The notes: generated by a model not told the origin, from the letters alone. A stretch of 64,000 nt of DNA from Saprospiraceae bacterium (GCA_016710265.1 JADJJL010000001.1:558001-622000), one strand, 5' to 3'; counted from the stretch's first letter, positions 16,949 to 24,387 are shown. Program-made: numbers and translations.

Positions 16949-19084
16949 ATGCACCAATTCTTTGGAATTATAAAAACGAATACTGCACACTCAGAAGCGC
17001 ATCAGAATGGAATAAATTTAGTAAAAAATGCCTACCCAACAGCATTCAAAAATGGCAGACAATTTCTCAGTCCTAAAATTGATCTTGTAGGGGATGTTTA
17101 TAAGGCCATCCATCCTAACCAATCTGAACTCTATTTTTGTGGTGAACTTTACCCAACAGCCATTGGTACTTTACCAGATCAACAAGTAGCCGACCTACTC
17201 CAACAAATAGAAACTTTTGGACTCCATCAAACGATTGCATCATTAAATGGAAGGTTCTTAATTTGTTATTTCAACCACAAAAAAAATCAAATCCATGTGA
17301 TCAACGATCAAATGGGAATCCAACAAATATTTTACCACCAAGCACCGAGTTATTTATTGTTTTCATCGGAGCTAAAATTATTACTTAAACATCCACTTTG
17401 TCCCAACAAAATCGACTGGCATCAATCCTTAAAAAGAGCCATCCCATTTGAAGTGTTAAATGGAGAAGTTAATTACACCGCCTGGTTTAAAGATGTACTA
17501 TTATTAAAACCAGGGACCGATATGATGATCCATGCTGACTCAGGCCAGATTCAAAAACAAGAATATTGGGATCCATACCCCCAAGTTGGAGAATCCAAAT
17601 ATCAAAATGCAAAAGCTGCAATGGATGATTATATGGCCTTATTGGAAGACGCTGTAAGAATCAGAATTCAAGACCAGGATAAAGCATATTCATTGTTGAG
17701 TGGAGGACTAGATTCTTCGATCATATGTGCTATTGCAGCACAAACAAAATCTTTGGACAGCTTTTCTGTGATCACAAGAACGACAATGTTGGAAGAGACT
17801 ACAAATATTTGTTATCAACTTGCTAAAGATCAAGGTTTTTCCAATACCCAATTTGTCATTCCGATGCATAAACTTGAAGGCGAACCCGAATTTTGGAAAA
17901 AACGCATCTGGCACGCAGAATCGCCTACCAATCACAATGACTCGATGACCAAAACACTTTTGCATGATGCCATTCGCCGTCACAGACCAGATATTAATTA
18001 TGTTCTTACAGGGACGGGAAGCGATCAAGTAAATGGTGGTTTAGCACGATGGATTGTGCAAGACAGCGATGATGAAAGTCAAAATTGGAAAAATCTGGCT
18101 GATAAAATTACGGAGATAGAACTTAGGCACCATCTCCCGGAAAAATTACATGCACTTTGGGGATCCAGACTCTATCTCACCCGTGATTTCATCCATGATT
18201 TTTCAGGACAAGCGATGCAGAAAAATGCTTTCCTGTTTTACATTAAAAGCAATCTGCACATGAATAATTTTGTACTGTTATGGGATGAAAACAGAGCAGC
18301 GTTTGCGCACAGACACAGCGCAAGATATCCTTTTTTGGATCATCGGTTTTTGCCAATGCTTTCCGGAATTCCGGAAAGTCTTCACAGTGAATTGTTTTAT
18401 GACAAACAAATTTTACGAATTTCTTCCAAAGCTTATTTACCGGATTTTGTCCTAAATAAACCTAAAATGCCCGTGGACAATGGCATCTACGACCATCGCT
18501 TTGAAGAACATAGAAGGATGATCAATCCAATGAAACTCGATCTTCTAGAAGAAGCATTGGGTCCTATCCATGAATCACACCCGGTGATTGATAAAAAAGC
18601 ATTGATCAAAGAATTGGAAAGACTTTACACTACACCAGATCATAAGGCTTGGCAATATTTACTCAATGTCATCAATCTTGGCATCATGGAACAACTTCAT
18701 CTCCAGGATGAACGAACTCTTAATTATGAAAAAGAAATAGAACCAATGACTGAAGTTATAAAGACCATTGACGTACAGGAAACTGCACGACTTACTAAAT
18801 TATTGGACATTATACCTCAAGATGAATTTCTATTAAAACCACTCCACTTTAATGAAAATTGTAGCATCGTCATTGAGCATGCCACAGGAAAAGAATTTAT
18901 TCAAAAGAATGAAATTCTGGTCTATGAACTTCAAGCTGAAGAAATTCATTGGCGAAAATTTTTATTTGCAATCAATGGAAAATTGTCTGCTCAAGAAATT
19001 CTAGAATCCAACCATTCTTCTATAAATGAAATCAGAGATTACTTTAATCTTTGTATCAAAGAAAACATTCTCAACTTTAATTAA
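16949..19084 (+). CDS. Asparagine synthetase-like (lasso-cyclase-like) RiPP enzyme candidate
   Basis: 711 residues. The N-terminal half is a class II amidotransferase-like fold (LNGRFLICYF, INDQMGIQQIFY, LLFSSELKLLLKHP) but begins M-H-Q-F, lacking the catalytic Cys2, so glutamine hydrolysis is not expected. The synthetase half has the PP-loop SGGLDSS (251-257), LTGTGSDQVNGG (about 352-363) and ARYPFLDHRF, so ATP-dependent carboxylate adenylation looks intact. This matches lasso-peptide cyclases and beta-lactam synthetases rather than true AsnB. About 90 extra C-terminal residues (WRKFLFAINGKLSAQEIL ... YFNLCIKENIL) look like a PqqD-type winged helix, possibly a leader-binding element (inference). 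First gene of an operon with the C39 exporter, next to an array of peptides ending in Asn or Gln. Candidate chemistry: cyclisation or amide-bond formation on the core. Confidence 0.8.
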   Translation: MHQFFGIIKTNTAHSEAHQNGINLVKNAYPTAFKNGRQFLSPKIDLVGDVYKAIHPNQSELYFCGELYPTAIGTLPDQQVADLLQQIETFGLHQTIASLNGRFLICYFNHKKNQIHVINDQMGIQQIFYHQAPSYLLFSSELKLLLKHPLCPNKIDWHQSLKRAIPFEVLNGEVNYTAWFKDVLLLKPGTDMMIHADSGQIQKQEYWDPYPQVGESKYQNAKAAMDDYMALLEDAVRIRIQDQDKAYSLLSGGLDSSIICAIAAQTKSLDSFSVITRTTMLEETTNICYQLAKDQGFSNTQFVIPMHKLEGEPEFWKKRIWHAESPTNHNDSMTKTLLHDAIRRHRPDINYVLTGTGSDQVNGGLARWIVQDSDDESQNWKNLADKITEIELRHHLPEKLHALWGSRLYLTRDFIHDFSGQAMQKNAFLFYIKSNLHMNNFVLLWDENRAAFAHRHSARYPFLDHRFLPMLSGIPESLHSELFYDKQILRISSKAYLPDFVLNKPKMPVDNGIYDHRFEEHRRMINPMKLDLLEEALGPIHESHPVIDKKALIKELERLYTTPDHKAWQYLLNVINLGIMEQLHLQDERTLNYEKEIEPMTEVIKTIDVQETARLTKLLDIIPQDEFLLKPLHFNENCSIVIEHATGKEFIQKNEILVYELQAEEIHWRKFLFAINGKLSAQEILESNHSSINEIRDYFNLCIKENILNFN

Positions 19085-19093
19085 AACAAACAG

Positions 19094-21283
19094 GTGCTTA
19101 AAAGAAAATCATTTCCTTTTATCCAGCAGACCGGCATGATGGAATGTGGTCCTACCTGTTTGGCCATGATTTTCAAATACTATGGCTATTTTAATATTCA
19201 ATCTTTACTCACCAAAATTACAGAAGTAAATACGGGTGGAGTCAACTTATATTCTTTGGCAGAAGCTGCTGAGCAATTTGGTTTTCAGGCAGATTGCTAT
19301 GAAATGGAATACAAGAATTTTCAAGAAATCCCATTACCCTGCATTGCCCATTACAGCGGTATCCATTTTATAGTGGTCTATAAGGTCACAGAAAATGAAG
19401 TATGGGTTGCAGATCCAGCGTATGGAAAAGATCGATTGAGCAGAGAAGAATTTGAAAAAAAATGGAATGGTATTGTCTTGGCACTGACTCCTTCTCCCAA
19501 TATCTTTAAAAACAAAGATCTTGAAGAAGCAGTTGAGGAACATCGCCAAAAACAACGCTCCTTGTTTGGAAAATTTTATGCACCCGTCTTTGAATCTTTA
19601 AAAGGTGTATTGGTTCAGATCCTTTTGGCTTCGGCTTTACTTCAAGTCCTGGGTTTGGCTATTCCATTCTTTACACAGACCATCGTTGATTATGTATTGG
19701 TTAATCAGAACAAGAAACTGTTGATGGTCATCTTGTTTGGTTTGGTGGCTGTTTTTTCCACCCAGGTAATCTTGTTGTATGCCAGAAATATTCTCCTGGT
19801 GCATGCACGGGTTCATTTTGAACTTGAATTTTTTAGTCGCTTTTTCAAACATTTTATTTCCCTCCAACAAAAATTTTACGACAGTAATAAGAGAGAAGAT
19901 TTTATGGCTCGCTTTCAGGAAAACATCACCATCCGACAATTGGTGAATCCATCCGTTATCGAGAGCGTGGTAGATCTGATGTTTGTTTTATTTTATATAC
20001 CCATTCTTCTGCTTTACAATTTAAAATTGGGTTTGCTTGCATTGGTTTTTGTAGTGTTGTATGCAGGCGTTACGCTTTGGTTTACTCCCAAAATAAGAGC
20101 CTTGGCTTATAAAGTTTTTTATCGAAATCTTTTGACCCTGGGTGATTTTTTAGATACGCTTCTTGGAATGCTCAGCGTCAAATTGCTGGCCATCGAAAAT
20201 TTTAAATTTTGGCAATGGAAGAATAAATACAAACACACTTTAAATGTGGTTATGGAATCTGAACAACAAAGTGCCATCTTGCATTCTGTGCAGCGAAGTA
20301 TCTATTATGTAAGTCAGATTGGCGTCTTTTGGGTCGGGGCCTGGATGACCTTTTCAAACGAAATCACCATTGGACAGTATTTGGCCATCACTGCCATTTT
20401 TGTTATTGTGCTCAATTCTCTCAACAACCTCTCCTTAATTTGGTACAACCTCACCGAACTTTCTGTGGGAATCAGTCGACTCAACGATGTCCTCATTCAA
20501 GAGACCGAATCCAATTCGGTGTTCGACAGACAAAATGATTTTAATTGTTTTCCCTTGATTGTAAAAAATTTGAATTTCAAATATTACAGAAGTCAAGAAA
20601 ATTATATTTTGAAAAATTTGAATTTAGAAATCAAAGAAGGTGAACATATTGGAGTAGTGGGAAGAAATGGTTCTGGTAAAACAACATTGGTAAAACTATT
20701 TCTCAATCTATATCCGGATTACGAAGGGTTGATTCAATATGGAAATACAGATATGCAAAGGATAAACACAGCCACTTTGCGTAAAAAAGTATTCCTATTT
20801 CCACAGGAAATTTATGTTTTCAATGGAACCATTAAAGAGAATATTCTATATGGGAATTTGGATGCAAGTATAGACGATGTCATCAGAGCGGCCAAACTAG
20901 CAGATCTGCATGATTTTGTTAGTTCCCAATATCTTGGATACAATTACAAAGTAGGTGATTACGGAGCCAATTTATCGGGAGGGCAGAGACTAAAAATTGG
21001 ATTTGCGAGGCTCTTTTTAAGCAATCCTGACATTATTATTTTGGATGAAGCTAGCAGTATGCTGGATGTAGAATCTGAACAAAAAATCATGCTGAACATT
21101 AAATCACATTTCAAAAATAAAACAGTCATCAGTATTGCCCACCGGATGCAAACACTTCGAAATGCAAACCGCATTTGGGTAGTGGACGGAGGCCAAATTG
21201 CAGAAGAAGGTTCGCACGAAGACTTGATAAAAATAGAAGGAGGAATTTACCAGAATTTTATGCGCACTTATGTAGATTATTAA
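19094..21283 (+). CDS. Peptidase-containing ABC transporter (C39 double-glycine peptidase, PCAT)
   Basis: 729 residues in the standard PCAT order. The C39 peptidase domain (1-135) has Gln12, Cys18 in MMECGPTC, His91 in GIHFIVVY and Asp107 in VADPAYG, so the catalytic set is complete. A six-helix exporter domain spans about 160-440. The ABC ATPase has Walker A GRNGSGKTT (about 523-531), signature LSGGQRLKIGFARL (about 626) and Walker B IIILDEAS (about 648). PCATs cut leaders after Gly-Gly and export the core. The start is GTG at 19094, 9 nt after the synthetase-like gene. Its obvious substrates are the GG-leader micropeptides encoded about 1.4 kb downstream. Confidence 0.95.
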   Translation: MLKRKSFPFIQQTGMMECGPTCLAMIFKYYGYFNIQSLLTKITEVNTGGVNLYSLAEAAEQFGFQADCYEMEYKNFQEIPLPCIAHYSGIHFIVVYKVTENEVWVADPAYGKDRLSREEFEKKWNGIVLALTPSPNIFKNKDLEEAVEEHRQKQRSLFGKFYAPVFESLKGVLVQILLASALLQVLGLAIPFFTQTIVDYVLVNQNKKLLMVILFGLVAVFSTQVILLYARNILLVHARVHFELEFFSRFFKHFISLQQKFYDSNKREDFMARFQENITIRQLVNPSVIESVVDLMFVLFYIPILLLYNLKLGLLALVFVVLYAGVTLWFTPKIRALAYKVFYRNLLTLGDFLDTLLGMLSVKLLAIENFKFWQWKNKYKHTLNVVMESEQQSAILHSVQRSIYYVSQIGVFWVGAWMTFSNEITIGQYLAITAIFVIVLNSLNNLSLIWYNLTELSVGISRLNDVLIQETESNSVFDRQNDFNCFPLIVKNLNFKYYRSQENYILKNLNLEIKEGEHIGVVGRNGSGKTTLVKLFLNLYPDYEGLIQYGNTDMQRINTATLRKKVFLFPQEIYVFNGTIKENILYGNLDASIDDVIRAAKLADLHDFVSSQYLGYNYKVGDYGANLSGGQRLKIGFARLFLSNPDIIILDEASSMLDVESEQKIMLNIKSHFKNKTVISIAHRMQTLRNANRIWVVDGGQIAEEGSHEDLIKIEGGIYQNFMRTYVDY

Positions 21284-21285
21284 AG

Positions 21286-22563
21286 ATGAAAGAAACGGAC
21301 CAACTCGAATCACAACAATTTCAGCGTATGTATTGGGAATCCGATGTACCTGTAAGAGATCTGCGTGCACGTCTGATGAAACGCTTAATCTATGCTGCGG
21401 GTTTATTGTTTATTCTAATTTTTTCAATTTCCGCAGTTGTCAAATTTCCCGATCAGATTGAACTTCCTTTTACCCTAAAAAACGACCAACAAGAAGAAGT
21501 CTATAAATTTCCACATTCGGTTTATCTACTTGAAAAATATGTGAATACTTCAGATACAGTATCTTCCGGATCCTCCTTAATTCGCATCAGTTCTCCAGAA
21601 ATTGTTGAAATGATCAATCGTTACAATGAGTCCAAAGCTGCAATGGATATTTTAACGGATGCAAAGTTGCAAGCAGAATGGAGCCATAGGGATATGATCT
21701 TGGCCAGCATTCGCCAAAATATGGTTTCTATTGAGGATTATCAACGTCAAATTAGATTAGATCAAAGTAGTTGGCAGGAACAAAAACTTAAACTGCGGGC
21801 TGAACTTAAAGAAGTAGAAGACAAATTGGCGGCATACGAGTCGCTTCGAGCACAATCCATCGGTGCCAGGTTTGACTTGGTGGAACAAGAAACAAAAAGG
21901 ACGCAAGTCAAAAGTACTTTGCAACAGGAAGATCTGCGATTTGAAAAAGAAAATAATAGAATAAAAAATGCAATCTCACGATTATTGATTGAAAACGATT
22001 TGGCCACAAGTAGATTGTCTAAGTCAAGTGCGGACTTTAGAGCAGACTCCATGGAATCACTCTCAATCTTGAATCTTTCAAAACAGCGAATCCTTGATGC
22101 GTTTGGACCCTGTGAAATAGAAGATGGAAGCATTGTCCTTAAAAGCCCATTGAGCGGGAAGATTTCATTTTTGTTTGAAGGTGAAAAAGAAATTCCAGAA
22201 GGTACCACTGCTTTAAAAATTAGCAATCAACAACAACCCACTTACGGATTTATCAAATGTCCACCTGGAGTTGCAGGAAAACTAAAATTAGGTCAAATCA
22301 GCCATCTAAAAGTTTTATCCTTCCCATTTTATGAATATGGCACCATCTTGGGGCACCTTAGAGACATTAGCTTTAGTCCTGATGAAAAGGGAGAATACAA
22401 TATTCAGTTGGGTATAGACCAAGCAGGACGCTTAGAAGGCTTATTACAACCAGGTTTAACAGGCACTGCAGTGATCATCATAGAAGAGAAGACCCTTTTA
22501 CAATACTTCTTCTACAAGGTCAAAAAACACTACCGTCAAATCAAGGACGGGGACCTACTTTAA
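21286..22563 (+). CDS. HlyD-family membrane fusion protein (peptide exporter adaptor)
   Basis: 425 residues from the ATG at 21286, 2 nt after the transporter stop; the open frame extends upstream into the transporter gene but that part is not coding. One membrane helix (about 32-53) is followed by a split lipoyl/barrel-sandwich hybrid domain around a long coiled-coil hairpin (about 100-260, rich in Lys, Glu and Gln) and a beta-barrel region. This is the layout of bacteriocin-secretion accessory proteins that link a PCAT to an outer-membrane channel. No TolC-like gene is beside it. It ends 18 nt before the conserved array promoter box. Confidence 0.88.
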   Translation: MKETDQLESQQFQRMYWESDVPVRDLRARLMKRLIYAAGLLFILIFSISAVVKFPDQIELPFTLKNDQQEEVYKFPHSVYLLEKYVNTSDTVSSGSSLIRISSPEIVEMINRYNESKAAMDILTDAKLQAEWSHRDMILASIRQNMVSIEDYQRQIRLDQSSWQEQKLKLRAELKEVEDKLAAYESLRAQSIGARFDLVEQETKRTQVKSTLQQEDLRFEKENNRIKNAISRLLIENDLATSRLSKSSADFRADSMESLSILNLSKQRILDAFGPCEIEDGSIVLKSPLSGKISFLFEGEKEIPEGTTALKISNQQQPTYGFIKCPPGVAGKLKLGQISHLKVLSFPFYEYGTILGHLRDISFSPDEKGEYNIQLGIDQAGRLEGLLQPGLTGTAVIIIEEKTLLQYFFYKVKKHYRQIKDGDLL

Positions 22564-22580
22564 AGAATAGATACAATTAC

Positions 22581-22625
22581 CTACTTTCATGTGATAGAGG
22601 TTCATTTGGACCCGCCCTACCTTTG
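22581..22625 (+). promoter_or_regulatory. Operator-promoter of the micropeptide array
   Basis: CTACTTTCATGTGAT (22581-22595), a 22-nt gap, then TACCTTTG (22618-22625): identical in both boxes and in spacing to the promoter at 16889-16933, while the sequence between them differs apart from a T-T-(G/T)-G-G at the same position. Transcription should start near 22632, just before the first structured element. The array therefore has its own promoter, co-regulated with the biosynthesis/export operon. Confidence 0.75.
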
Positions 22626-22695
22626 TATTGTCAAACAAACAGGCGAAGCCGAAAACCTGAATAAAGAGTAGGCATCATTCAAAAAATTAAAAACA

Positions 22696-22758
22696 ATGAA
22701 AAAATTAAACAAAAATCAATCAAGTACGATCAATGCTGGCGGACCTATCTTACAATAA
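22696..22758 (+). CDS. GG-leader micropeptide, unit 1 (core PILQ)
   Basis: Twenty codons: MKKLNKNQSSTINAGGPILQ. Leader 1-16 ends in Ala-Gly-Gly; a C39 cut after Gly16 would release Pro-Ile-Leu-Gln. First gene after the array promoter, and the first element ends 22 nt before its ATG. Confidence 0.88.
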   Translation: MKKLNKNQSSTINAGGPILQ

Positions 22759-22831
22759 GGGTTTCTGTGATAAAAATTAGGGTTCACCGAAAACCTAAAA
22801 TAGAGTAGGTATAATTAAAAAATTAAATGTA

Positions 22832-22894
22832 ATGAAAAAATTAAACAAAGCACAAACCAATACTATCCAAGGTGGTGGCATAAAATGGAATTAA
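22832..22894 (+). CDS. GG-leader micropeptide, unit 2 (core IKWN)
   Basis: Twenty codons: MKKLNKAQTNTIQGGGIKWN. Gln replaces the usual Asn13. The predicted core Ile-Lys-Trp-Asn carries a lysine amine that a synthetase-like enzyme could use. Confidence 0.88.
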   Translation: MKKLNKAQTNTIQGGGIKWN

Positions 22895-22966
22895 TTAAAA
22901 ATCAATTGGAAATTAAAGAGGTATCTCAGAAATGTAAAATTAATCAATTTAACAAATAAATTAATA

Positions 22967-23029
22967 ATGAAAAAATTAAGTAAATCTCAAATTAATTCCA
23001 TCAATGGCGGTGGAATATCACTTCAATAA
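22967..23029 (+). CDS. GG-leader micropeptide, unit 3 (core ISLQ)
   Basis: Twenty codons: MKKLSKSQINSINGGGISLQ. The only unit with Gly14-Gly-Gly and a Gln end. Its upstream region (22895-22966) lacks a recognisable 25-nt element, so it may be read through from unit 2. Confidence 0.88.
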   Translation: MKKLSKSQINSINGGGISLQ

Positions 23030-23094
23030 AATTAAAATCCAGGGATAGCCGAAAACCTCAAATAGAGTAGGCAGTCATTAATAAAACAATTAAA

Positions 23095-23157
23095 ATGAAA
23101 AAATTAAACAAAACACAAACCAACACCATTCAAGGTGGAGGCCCTGTATTAAACTAA
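23095..23157 (+). CDS. GG-leader micropeptide, unit 4 (core PVLN)
   Basis: Twenty codons: MKKLNKTQTNTIQGGGPVLN. The core Pro-Val-Leu-Asn combines the P-x-L pattern of the Gln group with an Asn end. Confidence 0.88.
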   Translation: MKKLNKTQTNTIQGGGPVLN

Positions 23158-23232
23158 GAGTGAATCCTAAAACATGAATAAGGGTTGCCGAAAACTTAAT
23201 CCAGAGTAGGCATCATTTTAAAATCCAAAATA

Positions 23233-23295
23233 ATGAAAAAATTAACAAAAACACAAATCAACACCATCAATGGTGGAGGATTCAGAATGAATTAA
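23233..23295 (+). CDS. GG-leader micropeptide, unit 5 (core FRMN)
   Basis: Twenty codons: MKKLTKTQINTINGGGFRMN. First of three F-R-x-N cores (units 5, 7, 9). Confidence 0.88.
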   Translation: MKKLTKTQINTINGGGFRMN

Positions 23296-23370
23296 AATTT
23301 TAATGAATCAGAAAAAAGGGAATGTCGAAAACCAGAAAAAGAGTAGGCATCATTTTAAAAATTCAATAAA

Positions 23371-23432
23371 ATGCAAAAATTAGCAAAAGTCAAACTTCTA
23401 CCATTCAACGAGCTTGCTGGACATTGAACTAA
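23371..23432 (+). pseudogene. Decayed micropeptide, unit 6 (frameshift, GG lost)
   Basis: As read, the ATG at 23371 gives an 18-residue frame stopping at 23427. Restoring one base near codon 7 (one A in the run before GTCAAAC) gives MQKLAKSQTSTIQRACWTLN and the expected stop at 23430-23432. The GG site is replaced by Arg-Ala-Cys, so the unit is dead both by frame and by cleavage site. Its upstream element (23324-23348) also has a mismatch in the inner helix. Confidence 0.75.
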
Positions 23433-23519
23433 AAATGGATTGTCGATTCAAATTGGCTTTCATCATAAGGGATTGCTGAAAACCTTAAACAGAGTAAGTA
23501 TAATTTCAATACTATAATC

Positions 23520-23582
23520 GTGAAAAAACTAAATAAATCACAGATCGACACCATCAATGGTGGTGGATTTAGACACAACTAA
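23520..23582 (+). CDS. GG-leader micropeptide, unit 7 (core FRHN)
   Basis: Twenty codons beginning with GTG instead of ATG: (M)KKLNKSQIDTINGGGFRHN. The only intact unit with a non-ATG start, so it may be made at a lower level. Confidence 0.85.
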   Translation: MKKLNKSQIDTINGGGFRHN

Positions 23583-23650
23583 AACTATAAGTACAGAGAG
23601 ATTGCCGAAAATCTGAAACAGAGTAGGTACAAATAATCGAAATAATAAAA

Positions 23651-23713
23651 ATGAAGAAATTAACTTCCAAACAGCTATCCTCTATCAATGGCGGAGGGGC
23701 CAAATTTAATTGA
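23651..23713 (+). CDS. GG-leader micropeptide, unit 8 (core AKFN)
   Basis: Twenty codons: MKKLTSKQLSSINGGGAKFN, ending in TGA instead of TAA. The leader is the most divergent of the intact set (Ser6, Lys7), yet Gln8, Ile12, Asn13 and GGG are kept. Confidence 0.87.
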   Translation: MKKLTSKQLSSINGGGAKFN

Positions 23714-23799
23714 AATTCAGCCAATGAATAACATATAATCAAAAAAGGGATTGCTGAAAACCTAGAATAGAGTAAGTATAAAAGTCAAATTCATTTAAT

Positions 23800-23862
23800 A
23801 TGAAGAAACTAAATAAAATAGAGATTACCACCATTAATGGTGGAGGCTTTAGATACAACTAA
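23800..23862 (+). CDS. GG-leader micropeptide, unit 9 (core FRYN)
   Basis: Twenty codons: MKKLNKIEITTINGGGFRYN. Glu replaces the otherwise constant Gln8 of the leader. Confidence 0.87.
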   Translation: MKKLNKIEITTINGGGFRYN

Positions 23863-23926
23863 TCCATGCAAACAGGGATTGCCGAAAACCTGACACAGAG
23901 TAGGTAAATTATTTAAATTCATTCCA

Positions 23927-23989
23927 ATGAAAAAATTAAATAAAATCCAAACTACTTCCATTAATGGGGCTGGTTACAGATGGAACTAA
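23927..23989 (+). CDS. GG-leader micropeptide, unit 10 (core YRWN)
   Basis: Twenty codons: MKKLNKIQTTSINGAGYRWN. The cleavage site reads Gly-Ala-Gly, so position -2 is Ala. C39 peptidases usually want Gly-Gly, Gly-Ala or Gly-Ser, so cleavage may be slower or shifted. Confidence 0.86.
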   Translation: MKKLNKIQTTSINGAGYRWN

Positions 23990-24053
23990 TCAAAAAAAAG
24001 GAGCTGCCGAAAACCTGGAACAGAGTAGGCATTCATTATATTAATTAATTACG

Positions 24054-24116
24054 ATGAAAAAATTAAATAAAAATCAAACAATTACCATTAATGCTGGTGG
24101 ACCAGTATTACAATAA
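24054..24116 (+). CDS. GG-leader micropeptide, unit 11 (core PVLQ)
   Basis: Twenty codons: MKKLNKNQTITINAGGPVLQ. Very close to unit 1, at the other end of the array. Confidence 0.88.
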   Translation: MKKLNKNQTITINAGGPVLQ

Positions 24117-24188
24117 AGGCAAGGTACTTAAAAATGGGTCCACCGAAAACCTAAAAAATAATAAACATTGATCTATAAACCAAAAATA

Positions 24189-24251
24189 ATGAAAAAATTA
24201 AATAAAGCACAAACTAATACCATCCATGCAGGAGGTCGAGTTATCCAATAA
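24189..24251 (+). CDS. GG-leader micropeptide, unit 12 (core RVIQ)
   Basis: Twenty codons: MKKLNKAQTNTIHAGGRVIQ. His13 is unique. The element before it (24142-24165) has lost its 3' arm. Confidence 0.87.
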   Translation: MKKLNKAQTNTIHAGGRVIQ

Positions 24252-24324
24252 AAATTAGGTATTCGAAACAACAGTGCAAGCAGATAATCTGCAAAAGTAT
24301 AGGCAATTTTTAAAATTCACTCCA

Positions 24325-24387
24325 ATGAAAAAATTAAATAAAGTACAAACAACCACGATCAATGCAGGAGGTCCCTTACTCCAATAA
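24325..24387 (+). CDS. GG-leader micropeptide, unit 13 (core PLLQ)
   Basis: Twenty codons: MKKLNKVQTTTINAGGPLLQ. Last intact unit. In the preceding element the inner helix is replaced by a different hairpin, GCAGA-TAA-TCTGC (24280-24292). Confidence 0.87.
   Translation: MKKLNKVQTTTINAGGPLLQ

Larger units (their letters stand above)
22648..24165 (+). ncRNA. Repeated 25-nt putative RNA element in front of each micropeptide gene
   Basis: Copies: 22648-22673, 22786-22810, 23048-23072, 23187-23211, 23324-23348, 23475-23499, 23604-23628, 23753-23777, 23881-23905, 24006-24030, a degraded copy 24142-24165, and a rearranged one near 24257-24304. Consensus: GCY-GAAA-ACCT-n5-AGAGT-A-RGY, usually preceded by AGGG. 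It can fold as an outer 3-bp helix, a GAAA/A internal loop and an inner ACCU/AGaGU helix with one bulged A. The outer pair covaries: GCC/GGC, ACC/GGT, GCT/AGT (twice), GCC/GGT, GTC/GGC. The 3' end lies 20-23 nt before the start codon of units 1, 2 and 4-11 (unit 3 has none recognisable). Likely a 5'-UTR translation or RNA-processing element; not matched to a known riboswitch by me. Confidence 0.7.

Noticed and set aside
21175..21285. Upstream extension of the HlyD-like gene overlapping the ABC transporter
   Set aside because: The extra 37 residues are an Arg-rich shadow of the transporter C-terminus; the ATG at 21286, 2 nt after the transporter stop, is the natural start.
22596..22617. TTTGG at 22605-22609 as the -33 box of the array promoter
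   Set aside because: It is only 9 nt before TACCTTTG, far from the usual spacing of about 19-20 nt. The 15-nt shared box is a better upstream element.
22648..24387. Regularly spaced repeats that could be a CRISPR array
   Set aside because: Repeats are not identical, the intervals carry conserved reading frames rather than unique spacers, and there is no cas gene. The period of about 136 nt is also far too long.
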